57,910 nucleotides of DNA from Paraburkholderia franconis (GTDB lineage Bacteria; Pseudomonadota; Gammaproteobacteria; Burkholderiales; Burkholderiaceae). Below are positions 40,303-48,562 of the stretch, in pieces (the first letter of the stretch is position 1; every line of letters begins with the position of its first letter). The DNA lies in the NCBI RefSeq assembly GCF_009362735.1, contig NZ_WHNP01000049.1, positions 1-57,910 of the forward strand, in the 5' to 3' direction. The notes under the pieces were generated by a model. The model did not search any database and was not told the origin of the DNA. It worked only from the letters and a program-made list of their open reading frames with translations. The translations under genes and the position numbers were made by a program.

Positions 40303-43300
40303 TCCGGGTTCGCGGTTATCACGACGGCATCAAGGCCTATCTTGAAGACGGCCAGAAGCAGGACCGTGATTTCGAGCGCGACGAGATGGATGAGCGCGTG
40401 ATCCTCGCAGGGGATCTGACGCTAACAAACGACATCATCCAGTCGATGGATACGACAGCCGAGCGCTATATCAACGTGACGCTTTCGTTCAAGGAGGACG
40501 AGGTTTCACGTGAGGTACTCGCGGACATCGTGCGGGAGTTTGAAGCCTTCGCCTTTGTTGCTTACCGGCCCGACGAATACAACTTCTATGCGGAAGCGCA
40601 TGTTCCACGGCTCAAGAGCTACGCTGACCGGCGCAGTGGCGAGCTGGTTGAACGCAAGGTACATCTTCATGTCGTGATCCCTGAAGTGAACCTGCTGACC
40701 GGGCATCGGCTGGAGCCGTTCGGCAAGGTCGACCGGCATCACCGGTTCCTCGAAGCATTCCAGGAACATATCAACGCGAAATACGGACTGGCGAGTCCGA
40801 AAGATAACCGCCGTGTGCAGTTCACCGATGCGTCGGAAATGATCAGCCGGTACAAGGGCGACGTATTCGAGCCGATGAACCGCGAGCTGAAGGCCACGAT
40901 CCTCGAGGCGCTGATGTCGCGTGACATCACCCGTTATGAAGATTTCCGGGCGATGCTCAACGAGTTCGGCGCAACACGCACCCGCAACGCGGGTCGCGAC
41001 GGTGAGTACGAAAACGTCAAGCCGCCCGGTGCGGCGAAGGGCGTCAATCTCAGGGAATTCGTGTTTTCGCGCGAATTCATCGAACTCGGTTCTGACGGCA
41101 AGCGTGACGCGCTCGACCGGAACGTGCATGCCGAGTACATCGAACCGGGCGTACCGCGTGCGACGCAGCAGCACTATCTCGATGCGCTGTATGAGTGGAC
41201 TGACACGCGCGCACGGGAGATCAAGTATCTCAATAGCGGTAGCAGCTTCTACAAGACGTATCAGGCCGCGTCGCCGACTGAGCAGCGGCGCATTCTCGAG
41301 CATCGCGAACAGCGGTTCTATGACGCAGCAGGAGGACTTGATGAGCGGACAGGACGAAGCAGTGGTGGACCAGGAGACTGGCGAGATTGGGAGCGGCGGT
41401 GGCAACACGGGCGGGACCCGCAGTGGCGCGGGCCGCTCGCGGAACACGAACGCAGGGACCCGTGGCGAAAGTGGAGAAGGGGAGCGGATCACGACCTTGA
41501 CGCTCGCCTCGATCGACCCGGCCCGTCGTCCCGATCCGCACACGGTATGCGAGGTGTGCCCGGCCGCGGTGTGGATGGCGACGCCGCGCGACGTCAAATG
41601 CTTCTGCCGGCTGATGCACTACTGGAGTTGGGAAACCACCAAGCCGACCGAATTGACGAATTGCGATGGACTGGCGATCGCGAGCGAGCGGGAAGAGGCC
41701 GGTTAGCCCCAGGCAATCCGTCGCTGCTCGACGTAATCACCGCGCGCATGTACGGCGTGTGGGACACGGCGGACGATGCGGGTCGGGCGCAGCTGACGGC
41801 AACGGCCGCTGACAAATTCATGCGGGCCGGTGGACCGTTTGACGATCGCGGACAACCGGGTGAGCCGTTCGGGCTGAATCCTGCCTTCGGCGGTGGACAG
41901 GTGCCGAAGGATTTCGGTCCGAACGACTCCATCCGCCATCTCACGGATGTCCCATCACTGGATGCGGTCGGGTCGCTTCCCTTTGATCTAGCAGCGCGCG
42001 AGGTCAATGAGATCGCCGCCACCTTCAACTCGCGCGCGAGGCCATCGACCGGCCGGAAAGCCGATACCGTTCGCGACCAGTTTGCACGGGACCTCGTGGA
42101 GTCGCGCAGTACCCGAAGCGAGCGCACGAAGTTTGCGGAGATCCGGGCGACACTTGATGCGAGCCGGTTGCTCGCCGCACTGGCGCATTCGCATGGGCTG
42201 ATCGTTGACAAGTACAGCATCGGCAAGGGCGCCGACGGAGGTGACCGTATCCGCGCCGGTGCACGCAATCTGAACGTGTCCGACTTCCTGACCAAAGAGA
42301 TGAGTCTCTCCTGGGCGGAGGCCGCACAACTGTTACGCGGCACGTATCGTGCGCAGACCGGACGCAGCCCCGGGCATGCGCCGCGTCATACGCCTGAGCG
42401 TGACCTGTGGGTTGAATTCCAGCAGTGGCGTACCGCGTATCGCGACGGGCTGCGCCGCGCGTGGGATGAGCAGACCCAGCGCGAGAAGAACCAGCGTGGT
42501 GCGATCAAGGCAGTCTTCTACAAGGCTCGCAGCACCTTGACGGATCGCAGGGATCTGTCTGCACTCGAGCGGCGAGATCAACTGTCAGCCGCACGCGTGA
42601 CGCGCCTTGAGTCCGAGGCTGCGCTACGCGATCGTATCGCAAAGGAACGTGACGCGCTCAAAGGTGCAGGGCGGCAACCAGTCACCGACCAGTACCGGGA
42701 TTTTCTGCAGGAGCGCGCGCAGGCTGGTGACACACGGGCGCTACGTGAACTGCGACGCATGCAGCAGGTCCTCCAGCTGCTCCGGCGTGCGGACGACGAA
42801 AACATTCTGACCTTCAATGGACCCTTGCCCGGTCCAGGGCCAAGGCCTCACGCTGACCACAACGAACTGATCTACCACGGACCGTCAATCACGTACGAGG
42901 TGCGGCCGACCGGTGAGGTTGACTACCACAAGGATGGCGCGGCGTTCCTCGTCGACGAGGGGCGCACGTTGCGGTTATGGGATAGCGAACGCGAAGCAAT
43001 CGAGATCGCGCTGCGTTTCGCGCAGCAGAAGTTCGGCGCCACGCTATCGCTGTCCGGTCCCGAGGCTTTCCAGGCGGCAGCGGCACGGGTGGCCGCTGAC
43101 ACCCGCATGCGTATCGTGTTTGAACAGCCGGAGCTGGAGCACATCCGCCAGATCCGACTTGCCGAGCTCGATGCCGAAGCAGATGAACGCCGGGCGGGGC
43201 AGCGCGAGCGCGACGCCTGGGAGCGTGACGAGCTACGCAAGACAGTACGTGAAACGCAACTACCTGTCGGTCGCGATCCGCCCACCCCAAATGGGGACAC

Positions 43301-43403
43301 CCAGCTGCCTAATGATCCCGATGTGTCCGATCCCGGTTCCGCTAGCGGTCCCACTACCGGTCAGGAGAGCGGGCCCGCCAGCGGACCCGACGTCGAACAA
43401 TGA
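40296..43403 (+). CDS. HUH relaxase with C-terminal LPD7 domain
   Basis: A 1035-aa mobilization protein. Residues 1-120 (MLIRVRGYHDGIKAYLEDGQ, ERYINVTLSFKEDEV, YNFYAEAHVPRLKSY) lead to the metal-binding motif KVHLHVVIPEVNLLTGHRLE near residue 125. This is the His-hydrophobic-His signature of HUH relaxases, with candidate catalytic Tyr8 or Tyr15. Residues about 345-470 are a low-complexity Arg/Gly/Trp-rich linker where another gene is encoded in a different frame. The C-terminal 170 residues are an LPD7 domain (SITYEVRPTGEVDYHKDGAA, REAIEIALRFAQQKFGA). GAGGGTGAG precedes the ATG. The MOB class is uncertain. Confidence 0.8.
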   Translation: MLIRVRGYHDGIKAYLEDGQKQDRDFERDEMDERVILAGDLTLTNDIIQSMDTTAERYINVTLSFKEDEVSREVLADIVREFEAFAFVAYRPDEYNFYAEAHVPRLKSYADRRSGELVERKVHLHVVIPEVNLLTGHRLEPFGKVDRHHRFLEAFQEHINAKYGLASPKDNRRVQFTDASEMISRYKGDVFEPMNRELKATILEALMSRDITRYEDFRAMLNEFGATRTRNAGRDGEYENVKPPGAAKGVNLREFVFSREFIELGSDGKRDALDRNVHAEYIEPGVPRATQQHYLDALYEWTDTRAREIKYLNSGSSFYKTYQAASPTEQRRILEHREQRFYDAAGGLDERTGRSSGGPGDWRDWERRWQHGRDPQWRGPLAEHERRDPWRKWRRGADHDLDARLDRPGPSSRSAHGMRGVPGRGVDGDAARRQMLLPADALLELGNHQADRIDELRWTGDRERAGRGRLAPGNPSLLDVITARMYGVWDTADDAGRAQLTATAADKFMRAGGPFDDRGQPGEPFGLNPAFGGGQVPKDFGPNDSIRHLTDVPSLDAVGSLPFDLAAREVNEIAATFNSRARPSTGRKADTVRDQFARDLVESRSTRSERTKFAEIRATLDASRLLAALAHSHGLIVDKYSIGKGADGGDRIRAGARNLNVSDFLTKEMSLSWAEAAQLLRGTYRAQTGRSPGHAPRHTPERDLWVEFQQWRTAYRDGLRRAWDEQTQREKNQRGAIKAVFYKARSTLTDRRDLSALERRDQLSAARVTRLESEAALRDRIAKERDALKGAGRQPVTDQYRDFLQERAQAGDTRALRELRRMQQVLQLLRRADDENILTFNGPLPGPGPRPHADHNELIYHGPSITYEVRPTGEVDYHKDGAAFLVDEGRTLRLWDSEREAIEIALRFAQQKFGATLSLSGPEAFQAAAARVAADTRMRIVFEQPELEHIRQIRLAELDAEADERRAGQRERDAWERDELRKTVRETQLPVGRDPPTPNGDTQLPNDPDVSDPGSASGPTTGQESGPASGPDVEQ
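41341..41706 (+). CDS. Gene nested in the relaxase gene, Cys-containing protein
   Basis: A 121-aa frame in another reading frame of the relaxase gene. It starts at an ATG (41341) with a perfect AGGAGG at 41330-41335, 5 nt upstream. The product, MSGQDEAVVDQETGEIGSGG, has a Gly-rich linker. Then come LTLASIDPARRPDPHTVCEV, CPAAVWMATPRDVKCFCRLM and HYWSWETTKPTELTNCDG. Five cysteines (CEVC, CFC and NC) could bind a metal. In the same bases the relaxase frame is low-complexity, so the nested frame looks the more constrained. RSF1010 mobB, nested in mobA, is a precedent. Function unknown. Confidence 0.65.
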   Translation: MSGQDEAVVDQETGEIGSGGGNTGGTRSGAGRSRNTNAGTRGESGEGERITTLTLASIDPARRPDPHTVCEVCPAAVWMATPRDVKCFCRLMHYWSWETTKPTELTNCDGLAIASEREEAG

Positions 43404-43426
43404 ACCATCCACCCAAGAGGAATCGA

Positions 43427-44001
43427 ATGCCCCGGCTTGCAACCGTGAACCGCGAACGTGCTGTGACTGTCGTCGAAGAGATCATTTTCAGCGGTACGCC
43501 GTCGCAGGTCGTGAATCTGCCTGCGTATCTCAAAGGCGTCGTTGGCGCGATCATCGTATTCGCCGCCTTTCTGTACGCGGCAACCCGTTGGCCCGTGCCG
43601 TGGTATGCGCTCCTGATTGCGTTGGTGGTCATAGCGGCGAGTGTCGTGCTCGCGTACCTGCGAACGCCTGCACGGAAATCATCATCGACGCCGCGCGAAT
43701 TACCTGCCGTCAGGGCATTTTCAGCCGGCGGGTCGAGAGCCTTGAGCTCTTCCGCATCCAGGATGTGACGTCGCTGCATCCGTGGTGGCAGCGACCGTTC
43801 GGGATCGGCATCGTGATCGCGCTGACCAGCGACTCGAACAACCCGCACTGGCGTTTGCCAGGGATGCGTGATGCGGAGCAGTTACGCGATAGCCTGAACC
43901 GTGCGGCGATCGCGCTGCGCGACGCGAAAGGCATTCGGGAATTCAACATGGGCCGGATCCAGGTGGACGACTTCTGCGCTATCGTTGCAGCAATCAGATG
44001 A
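43427..44001 (+). pseudogene. Membrane protein with bacterial PH-like domain, one frameshift
   Basis: The ATG at 43427 has AGAGGA upstream. The first frame gives MPRLATVNRERAVTVVEEII, FSGTPSQVVNLPAYLKGVVG, then two membrane spans (AIIVFAAFLYAATRW, ALLIALVVIAASVVLAYL). It then loses sense. From about 43665 a neighbouring frame continues CTEIIIDAARITCRQGIFSR, VESLELFRIQDVTSLHPWWQ, RPFGIGIVIALTSDSNNPHW to a stop at 44001. This is the bPH2/DUF304-type domain (YdbS-like). A one-base indel separates the halves, so the protein is broken unless the sequence has an error. Confidence 0.65.
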
Positions 44002-44019
44002 CCTGTCGCTGGAGCGGGA

Positions 44020-44172
44020 ATGTTACCGACACTGGAAATCAATGAAGGTCCGGGAAAGAAGCCCCGTGTGCTCGTTCTCGAGGTCATGGATCGCAACAAA
44101 ACGGATCGTCGCGTGATCGCCCGATTGCTCGTCGAGCGCGAGACGCGATATGAGCGCTACGCGGACGGGTAG
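44020..44172 (+). CDS. Small hypothetical protein, perhaps cut by an amber stop
   Basis: A 50-aa frame, MLPTLEINEGPGKKPRVLVL, EVMDRNKTDRRVIARLLVER, with GGAG upstream. It ends at TAG (44170-44172). The same frame stays open and protein-like afterwards (LDTAHIELSYRMIGVPVAPA, GCYSAVHNRVSV) to 44342. So a nonsense mutation in a longer gene of about 107 codons is possible. No family recognised. Confidence 0.4.
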   Translation: MLPTLEINEGPGKKPRVLVLEVMDRNKTDRRVIARLLVERETRYERYADG

Positions 44173-44383
44173 CTGGATACGGCGCACATCGAGCTCTCAT
44201 ACCGCATGATCGGCGTACCCGTCGCGCCGGCGAGCGGGCAGGGTGAGCTCAGGGGCTGCTATTCTGCCGTGCATAATCGCGTTTCCGTGACAGCATCGTT
44301 AGAAGCACTGCTGGTTCCTGCTCGGGGATCCCGTCAAGGATGACGGCGTCTATGAGAAGGGCGACGGGACGACGGGCGGCACA

Positions 44384-44602
44384 TCAGTTGAAACTATCCA
44401 CCCATGCGCGCGCCCATCTGAGCCCGGCCAGCTCTGCCTCGTCTTCCGTGCCGAACTCGCCGAGTACACCCGAAGCTTCAACGACCTTGTTGTCCAGCGT
44501 GATCGTGCCGCTGGCAGCGTAGCGTTCGCGCTGTGAACTTTCCTTCTGCTGGAGGATGGCATGTCCCCAGAGCGTGTAGCCCTTGTGTTTTTCGCTTCGC
44601 AT
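44384..44602 (-). CDS. Small conserved hypothetical protein
   Basis: A 72-aa protein, MRSEKHKGYTLWGHAILQQK, then RYAASGTITLDNKVVEASGV, LGEFGTEDEAELAGLRWARA. This pattern (GY-x-x-x-G-x-A, then ASG-x-I, then EDEAELAGL-x-WARAW) resembles a small family often seen in Burkholderia genomes. Function unknown. The start overlaps the stop of the upstream gene (44602). Confidence 0.55.
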   Translation of the reverse strand: MRSEKHKGYTLWGHAILQQKESSQRERYAASGTITLDNKVVEASGVLGEFGTEDEAELAGLRWARAWVDSFN

Positions 44603-44949
44603 CAGCGTTCGACCTCAGCCCGTGCGCGACGTCCATCGACGCGAAGCACATTGCCCTCAGGTGTCATCTGGCGCGGAATTTCTTCATACCGCGGCTCATG
44701 AGCGCGGTGCTCGACGGCCGTGACGGATGCTTTCGGGCCTGGCGCCGCCGCGACGACCCGGTGACGCAACCCGTGGTGCGCAATGCGGACACCCGCGCGT
44801 CGATGCTTCGGCGTCTTGTAGATGGATTGTCGCGACTGCATTGCACTGTGCGCTTCGGGTGGATTCCATACTTCAACGTAGCGCGCGCCGGCAAACGCGG
44901 GCGATCCCATTGCCAGAAAGAACAGGCCGTACCTGATTGTCTTCGTCAT
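44602..44949 (-). CDS. Small secreted hypothetical protein
   Basis: A 115-aa protein with a clear signal peptide (MTKTIRYGLFFLAMGSPAFA, cleavage after AFA). The mature part starts GARYVEVWNPPEAH and is basic and His/Arg-rich. No domain recognised. The CTCC upstream in the plus strand corresponds to GGAG before the ATG. It is coupled to the downstream 72-aa gene. Confidence 0.5.
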   Translation of the reverse strand: MTKTIRYGLFFLAMGSPAFAGARYVEVWNPPEAHSAMQSRQSIYKTPKHRRAGVRIAHHGLRHRVVAAAPGPKASVTAVEHRAHEPRYEEIPRQMTPEGNVLRVDGRRARAEVER

Positions 44950-45178
44950 CCGCCTGTTCTCCTGGAGAGGTGCGATGTGACATGCCGGTTTCGAATACTG
45001 AGCGACACAGTCTGACGCCGATATGCTCGCGTCACGCTCTCGATCGATGAATATTCGAGGCGCGGATACTACCTGCGCGAGCAGTACATTTTCGCATGTG
45101 AATGCAAGCCTGCATTTGCCGGCGCGATAGAATTATTTCGCTAGAATGACTGCAGTGACACTTGCATTGATACACGAA

Positions 45179-45652
45179 ATGAGTTCAAAGCGACGCGGGA
45201 CCAGTGCTTCCGGATCCCGGAAGCACCTCACGAAGGCAATGTTATTGCCGATGGCAGAGGCGTCTGTGCGCGAACAGTCACTGTCTTCTCATCTTGCTCT
45301 CGTCGCCTGCAGGGATGGTCACGGGAACCGGCATCTGTTTAACGAACTGATGAGGACCGTATATATGGCGTGGTTTCTTCAGCAGGAAGGTTACGGGAAG
45401 GAACCCGTCGGGAGCTTCAAGACAGCGGAATATGCTGTGGAGGCTGCGCTGGAACTAGCGCACGTGTCGGATGAATGGGTGCTCGCGGAGGATACTGTTT
45501 CTGTTTTCGAGCGCCTCCTCGCGCTACACGATTCGCAACTCGCGAGCGCACCGCTCCACAAGGTCATTCACGCGGAGAAACGTCTCAGGCAGTTTCTTGC
45601 AGGAACCGCGAGTTCGCCTGTTCCTGAGAACGACCCGGCAGATATGTCGTAG
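45179..45652 (+). CDS. Hypothetical protein of a Burkholderia plasmid/phage type
   Basis: A 157-aa protein from MSSKRRGTSASGSRKHLTKA; an earlier in-frame ATG at 45146 would add 11 residues. The core is SLSSHLALVACRDGHGNRHL, FNELMRTVYMAWFLQQEGYG, FKTAEYAVEAALELAHVSDE and HDSQLASAPLHKVIHAEKRL. Such proteins are sometimes labelled Fis-family regulators, but I see no HTH. A six-base inverted repeat (AATGCA-AGCC-TGCATT at 45101-45116) lies in the upstream region. Confidence 0.6.
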   Translation: MSSKRRGTSASGSRKHLTKAMLLPMAEASVREQSLSSHLALVACRDGHGNRHLFNELMRTVYMAWFLQQEGYGKEPVGSFKTAEYAVEAALELAHVSDEWVLAEDTVSVFERLLALHDSQLASAPLHKVIHAEKRLRQFLAGTASSPVPENDPADMS

Positions 45653-45709
45653 CACACCCTGTCAGTCCCGGTGGTGCTGAATACCCAGATGCACTGCGGA
45701 GCGTGGCGA

Positions 45710-46048
45710 TCACGTTGCGTTGAAAAGATCGAGCTGGCGAGGATCGACGGTTGCCTGAGCTACTGTGGGTTGCGTTGCAATTGGCGTCGATGCGCTCGGC
45801 CTTGTTTCGATCCGGAAGAATTCAGGACTAACGCCGGCGTTTTTCGCGGCGAGCAGCCAGTCGGGCATGTCGCCGACCCCGTTCCACTCATGTCCCCGTG
45901 CATCGCGGTATAGAGGCGGGTGCGCCTCGTCGTGCTTAATCGAAGCGGCCAATGCTTCGATCGAGATACCAAATTCTTCCATGCGACGGCGGATCCAGAT
46001 GATCAGGCGATCCCTGGCTTCACCGTCGGCGATTTTAATTCCTTTCAT
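45710..46048 (-). CDS. H-NS-like nucleoid protein
   Basis: A 112-aa protein with start at 46048 (MKGIKIADGEARDRLIIWIR). Residues 10-45 form an oligomerisation-type helix. Residues 43-65, PLYRDARGHEWNGVGDMPDW, match the C-terminal DNA-binding motif of H-NS relatives (YRD-x-x-G-x-x-W-x-G-x-G-x-x-P-x-W). The basic residues of the usual GRGR loop are replaced (GVGD), so DNA binding may be altered. Plasmid H-NS homologues often act as stealth proteins silencing incoming genes. Confidence 0.7.
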   Translation of the reverse strand: MKGIKIADGEARDRLIIWIRRRMEEFGISIEALAASIKHDEAHPPLYRDARGHEWNGVGDMPDWLLAAKNAGVSPEFFRIETRPSASTPIATQPTVAQATVDPRQLDLFNAT

Positions 46049-46649
46049 GAGATCAGTTGCGGAGTGTGATGGCCCAAAGTATATCCGCACCGACCGAGGT
46101 CGTTCCGCTGCCCCGCATCGTGCCGTGACTTCTCGACGCCTGAACGTACGCCACATATGGGTTCGACTTCTGCTCGATGTGGATGGTCAGTGTCCGCCAA
46201 GCGACATCGACTCTAAATAAGAAAACTTATCTTAATAATGTCATCGAGACACACATTTTCGGAAAAAACGTGAGCTCGCCGTATAGCGGCTGACGCGTCG
46301 GCAGCTCATCTCGCCACCGCGCCGCTTACGCTTTGAAACAGAGCGTTGGCTGCATAGGCGAATAACGGGGCGTAGCGGCGCATGGAATACCTGTAGGTTT
46401 GTGTCAGCTCTGACCTTTCCCCTCGGAAGTGACCTTAGCAAGGACTCGACCTGCACAACGATCCTCCTGCCGGAGGCCAAGGCTGTGCGGTATAGTGACC
46501 TCAAACGCGACATGCCGCATTGGCCAGCGTGGTTTGAGACGTTGCTACGCCCGATGAATAGCGGACGGGAGTTTGGAGTTGCCAACGCCCGTTTGCGCTC
46601 GTCAGCCTCGATCCAAGTGCATGACGCGAATCTCGGCACCGCTCACACA
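46049..46649. other. 600-bp gap between the H-NS-like gene and the defence-like island
   Basis: Frames exist on both strands (46401-46700 plus, 46241-46639 minus) but neither has a ribosome site or recognisable motif. The first overlaps the 3' end of the repressor in antisense. An AT-rich stretch (46210-46245) is presumably the promoter of the H-NS-like gene. The right part may be an old insertion border. Confidence 0.4.
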
Positions 46650-47015
46650 CTACTGCGCCTCAAGCAGGACGAGCAGCGCGCGCTTCTTCGCCTCGGATAA
46701 CTGGAGAGCCTTATTGATAATATCAACATCAATTTTCGATTGCGAAGCGGAGGCAGGCAGCCCTGCGGAGAAGTACCGCTCGCCTTCGCCCGTAATCAAC
46801 CAGTGCAGGTTGACGGCATGCTTCTTGGCGAGCATTGTCAGCCGGGAGATGTCCGGCAACACCTTTCCGGCACGCACAGCATGCATCGTCGACGAGTTCT
46901 TATAGTTGAGGGCCCGCGAAGCGGCAGACATCGACAGGTCCAGTTCATCCATCACAGCGACGAGTCGCTTGGAGACAGCTTGTGACACAGTCGGGGATCG
47001 TTGCGTACGTGGCAT
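46650..47015 (-). CDS. CI/XRE-type repressor of the defence-like island
   Basis: A 121-aa regulator. An HTH occupies residues 12-75: VSKRLVAVMDELDLSMSAAS, RALNYKNSSTMHAVRAGKVL, PDISRLTMLAKKHAVNLHWL, followed by ITGEGERY, the usual end of phage-repressor-type HTHs. The C-terminal 35 residues are helical. Its start codon is only 20 bp from that of the divergent methyltransferase, with a palindrome in between. This is the arrangement of a controller gene of a restriction-modification-like operon. Confidence 0.8.
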   Translation of the reverse strand: MPRTQRSPTVSQAVSKRLVAVMDELDLSMSAASRALNYKNSSTMHAVRAGKVLPDISRLTMLAKKHAVNLHWLITGEGERYFSAGLPASASQSKIDVDIINKALQLSEAKKRALLVLLEAQ

Positions 47016-47019
47016 ATTG

Positions 47020-47032
47020 GTGATAATATCAA
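47020..47032. promoter_or_regulatory. Palindromic operator GTGATAATATCAA
   Basis: The 13-mer GTGATAATATCAA lies in the 20-bp space between the two divergent start codons (47015 and 47036). A second, perfect copy, TTGATAATATCAA, is at 46714-46726 inside the 3' part of the repressor gene. With so little space the promoters must overlap the neighbouring gene's 5' end, and the methyltransferase transcript must be almost leaderless; I see no Shine-Dalgarno sequence before its ATG. Binding by the adjacent XRE protein is inferred. Confidence 0.6.
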
Positions 47033-47035
47033 AAT

Positions 47036-48247
47036 ATGGGTAGAGCCGACAAGTTCAAAGACACGCTGGGTCAACACATGACCCCGGAGCCAGTGGCCAA
47101 GCTCATCGCTAGCGAGCTGCGTGGGCCCATCACTTCGGCCGTGGATCTGGCGGTGGGCGACGGCGCCCTGTTGCTGGCCATCGCGCGCCGATGGCGGCAG
47201 GCCAGCCTGCACGGCATTGACTGCGACGAGTTGCGGATCATCCGCGCCAAGGCCGCCGACGGCCGCCTGCGCCTTCGTCTCGGCGATGGACTATCGACGC
47301 GCTTCCCCGCACTCCGACAGGTGCCGCGCCGGCGGATAGCTGTCGTCGGCAACCCTCCGTTCCTGTCGACTAGGGCCACGAACGAGAATCGCGCGTGGCT
47401 CGATGCCGCCTTCGTAGGCGTGGAGTCGCGGCACGGCGTCCGGCGCTTGGAGATGGCATTCCTCGCCAGAGCCTTGGTCGAGGCGCGCAAGCGTCAAGGC
47501 CTGGTCGCCATGCTGATGCCGTCGCCGTTCGCGTCGGGCGTGCTCTACGGCCCGTACCGCCGCGCGCTGCTGGCCCAGTACGGCGTCGTCAAGGTCATCT
47601 CTATCGAAGGCACGCGGTTTCGCGACACCGAGGCATCAACGGTGCTGCTGATCATCGACACGGCCTTGAGCTCGACGACGAACGTCGAGATCAGCCGCTA
47701 CAGCCCCATGGAAGGCAAGACCGTTCTTCACAGCGGGTCCGTCGCCGATGATGACCGGTTGGATGCGCGGTACTGGAGCGCCGCGGGGTTGCGCCTCACC
47801 GGCGCTCCGACGCTTGGCGAATGCGGCGTGGACGTGACGCGTGGCCGCTATTGCAAGGCGGATGCCAACCGCATGAAGCGTGCGGTACTGCACACGACGG
47901 ACCTGTGCCGCGTGTCGGGCCCGAGCATCGAGCTGCATCCGCTGTCGGTCGATGACTTCGACGACGCGGATGTGCTGGCCGAGGCGGGTGACATCCTCTT
48001 GAGCCGAACGGGCACGCGCGTGCGCTGGGAGCCCGTGGAGGTCAAACGAGGGGTCGCCCCCATCACCGACCATGTGCTACGCATTCGCGCTCCAGAGTCG
48101 GTTCGACGGCAGGTGATCGAGTCATTCATGCACCCTGCGTTCCCCGCCTGGCTGGCCAGCGTGACCAAGGGTGTCTGCGTCTCGGTCGTCACCAAGCAGG
48201 AACTGCTGAAGATGCCTTTGTTCGCGGCTTCCACCGGCCTAGGCTAG
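47036..48247 (+). CDS. N6-adenine DNA methyltransferase (Eco57I-like)
   Basis: A 403-aa class I methyltransferase. MGRADKFKDTLGQHMTPEPV contains the conserved LGQ-x-(M/F)TP start. Motif I is SAVDLAVGDGALLLAIARRW (about 35-53). The catalytic motif IV is VVGNPPFLS at 104-112, the NPPF form of N6-adenine enzymes. LVAMLMPSPFASGVLYGPYR and FRDTEASTVLLIID follow. The C-terminal 130 residues (VLAEAGDILLSRTGTRVRWE, APITDHVLRIR, GVCVSVVTKQELLKMPL) resemble a type I S-subunit-like recognition domain. No nuclease domain is fused. It is the first gene of the island on this strand. Confidence 0.88.
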   Translation: MGRADKFKDTLGQHMTPEPVAKLIASELRGPITSAVDLAVGDGALLLAIARRWRQASLHGIDCDELRIIRAKAADGRLRLRLGDGLSTRFPALRQVPRRRIAVVGNPPFLSTRATNENRAWLDAAFVGVESRHGVRRLEMAFLARALVEARKRQGLVAMLMPSPFASGVLYGPYRRALLAQYGVVKVISIEGTRFRDTEASTVLLIIDTALSSTTNVEISRYSPMEGKTVLHSGSVADDDRLDARYWSAAGLRLTGAPTLGECGVDVTRGRYCKADANRMKRAVLHTTDLCRVSGPSIELHPLSVDDFDDADVLAEAGDILLSRTGTRVRWEPVEVKRGVAPITDHVLRIRAPESVRRQVIESFMHPAFPAWLASVTKGVCVSVVTKQELLKMPLFAASTGLG

Positions 48248-48562
48248 AGCGCCAGCGCTGCGCCGGAGACCCGCCCGCGCCTCCATCGTTCTGCCCCAGA
48301 AGTAACTTTGCATGAGTTCACGATGTTCTATGATCGAATCTGCTCGGACAGCAGGCGATCATGGGACGTAAGGGAATCGAGGTCGTGGTGAGAACCCAAT
48401 GGCTTCCGAATTTACTGCTTGAAGAACACGAGGACGTCGCCGACCATGTCTGCCGACGCGATCATCAAAGCAATCCGGGCTGTCGAGCTTTAGCGCTGCC
48501 CGCTGTGCTAGGCTAGTCCGTTGGGGGTGGGCAAGAACATCCCACGTTGCTCGGGGAGGAGC
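48248..48562. other. 315-bp gap inside the defence-like island
   Basis: Separates the methyltransferase from the three-gene operon that follows. A short frame at 48361-48516 (MGRKGIEVVVRTQWLPNLLL) has no good ribosome site and no family resemblance. The gap may hold a separate promoter, so the two parts of the island could be regulated differently. Confidence 0.4.

Noticed and set aside
40921..41340. 5' extension of the nested relaxase-frame ORF
   Set aside because: Ser/Arg-rich shadow of the relaxase; the coding signal and AGGAGG begin only at 41341.
46401..46700. 99-codon plus-strand ORF
   Set aside because: Overlaps the 3' end of the repressor in antisense, lacks a ribosome site and has no recognisable domain.
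48361..48516. 51-codon ORF between the methylase and the PRTase gene
   Set aside because: Weak start context and no family; could be a remnant, but not enough to call.
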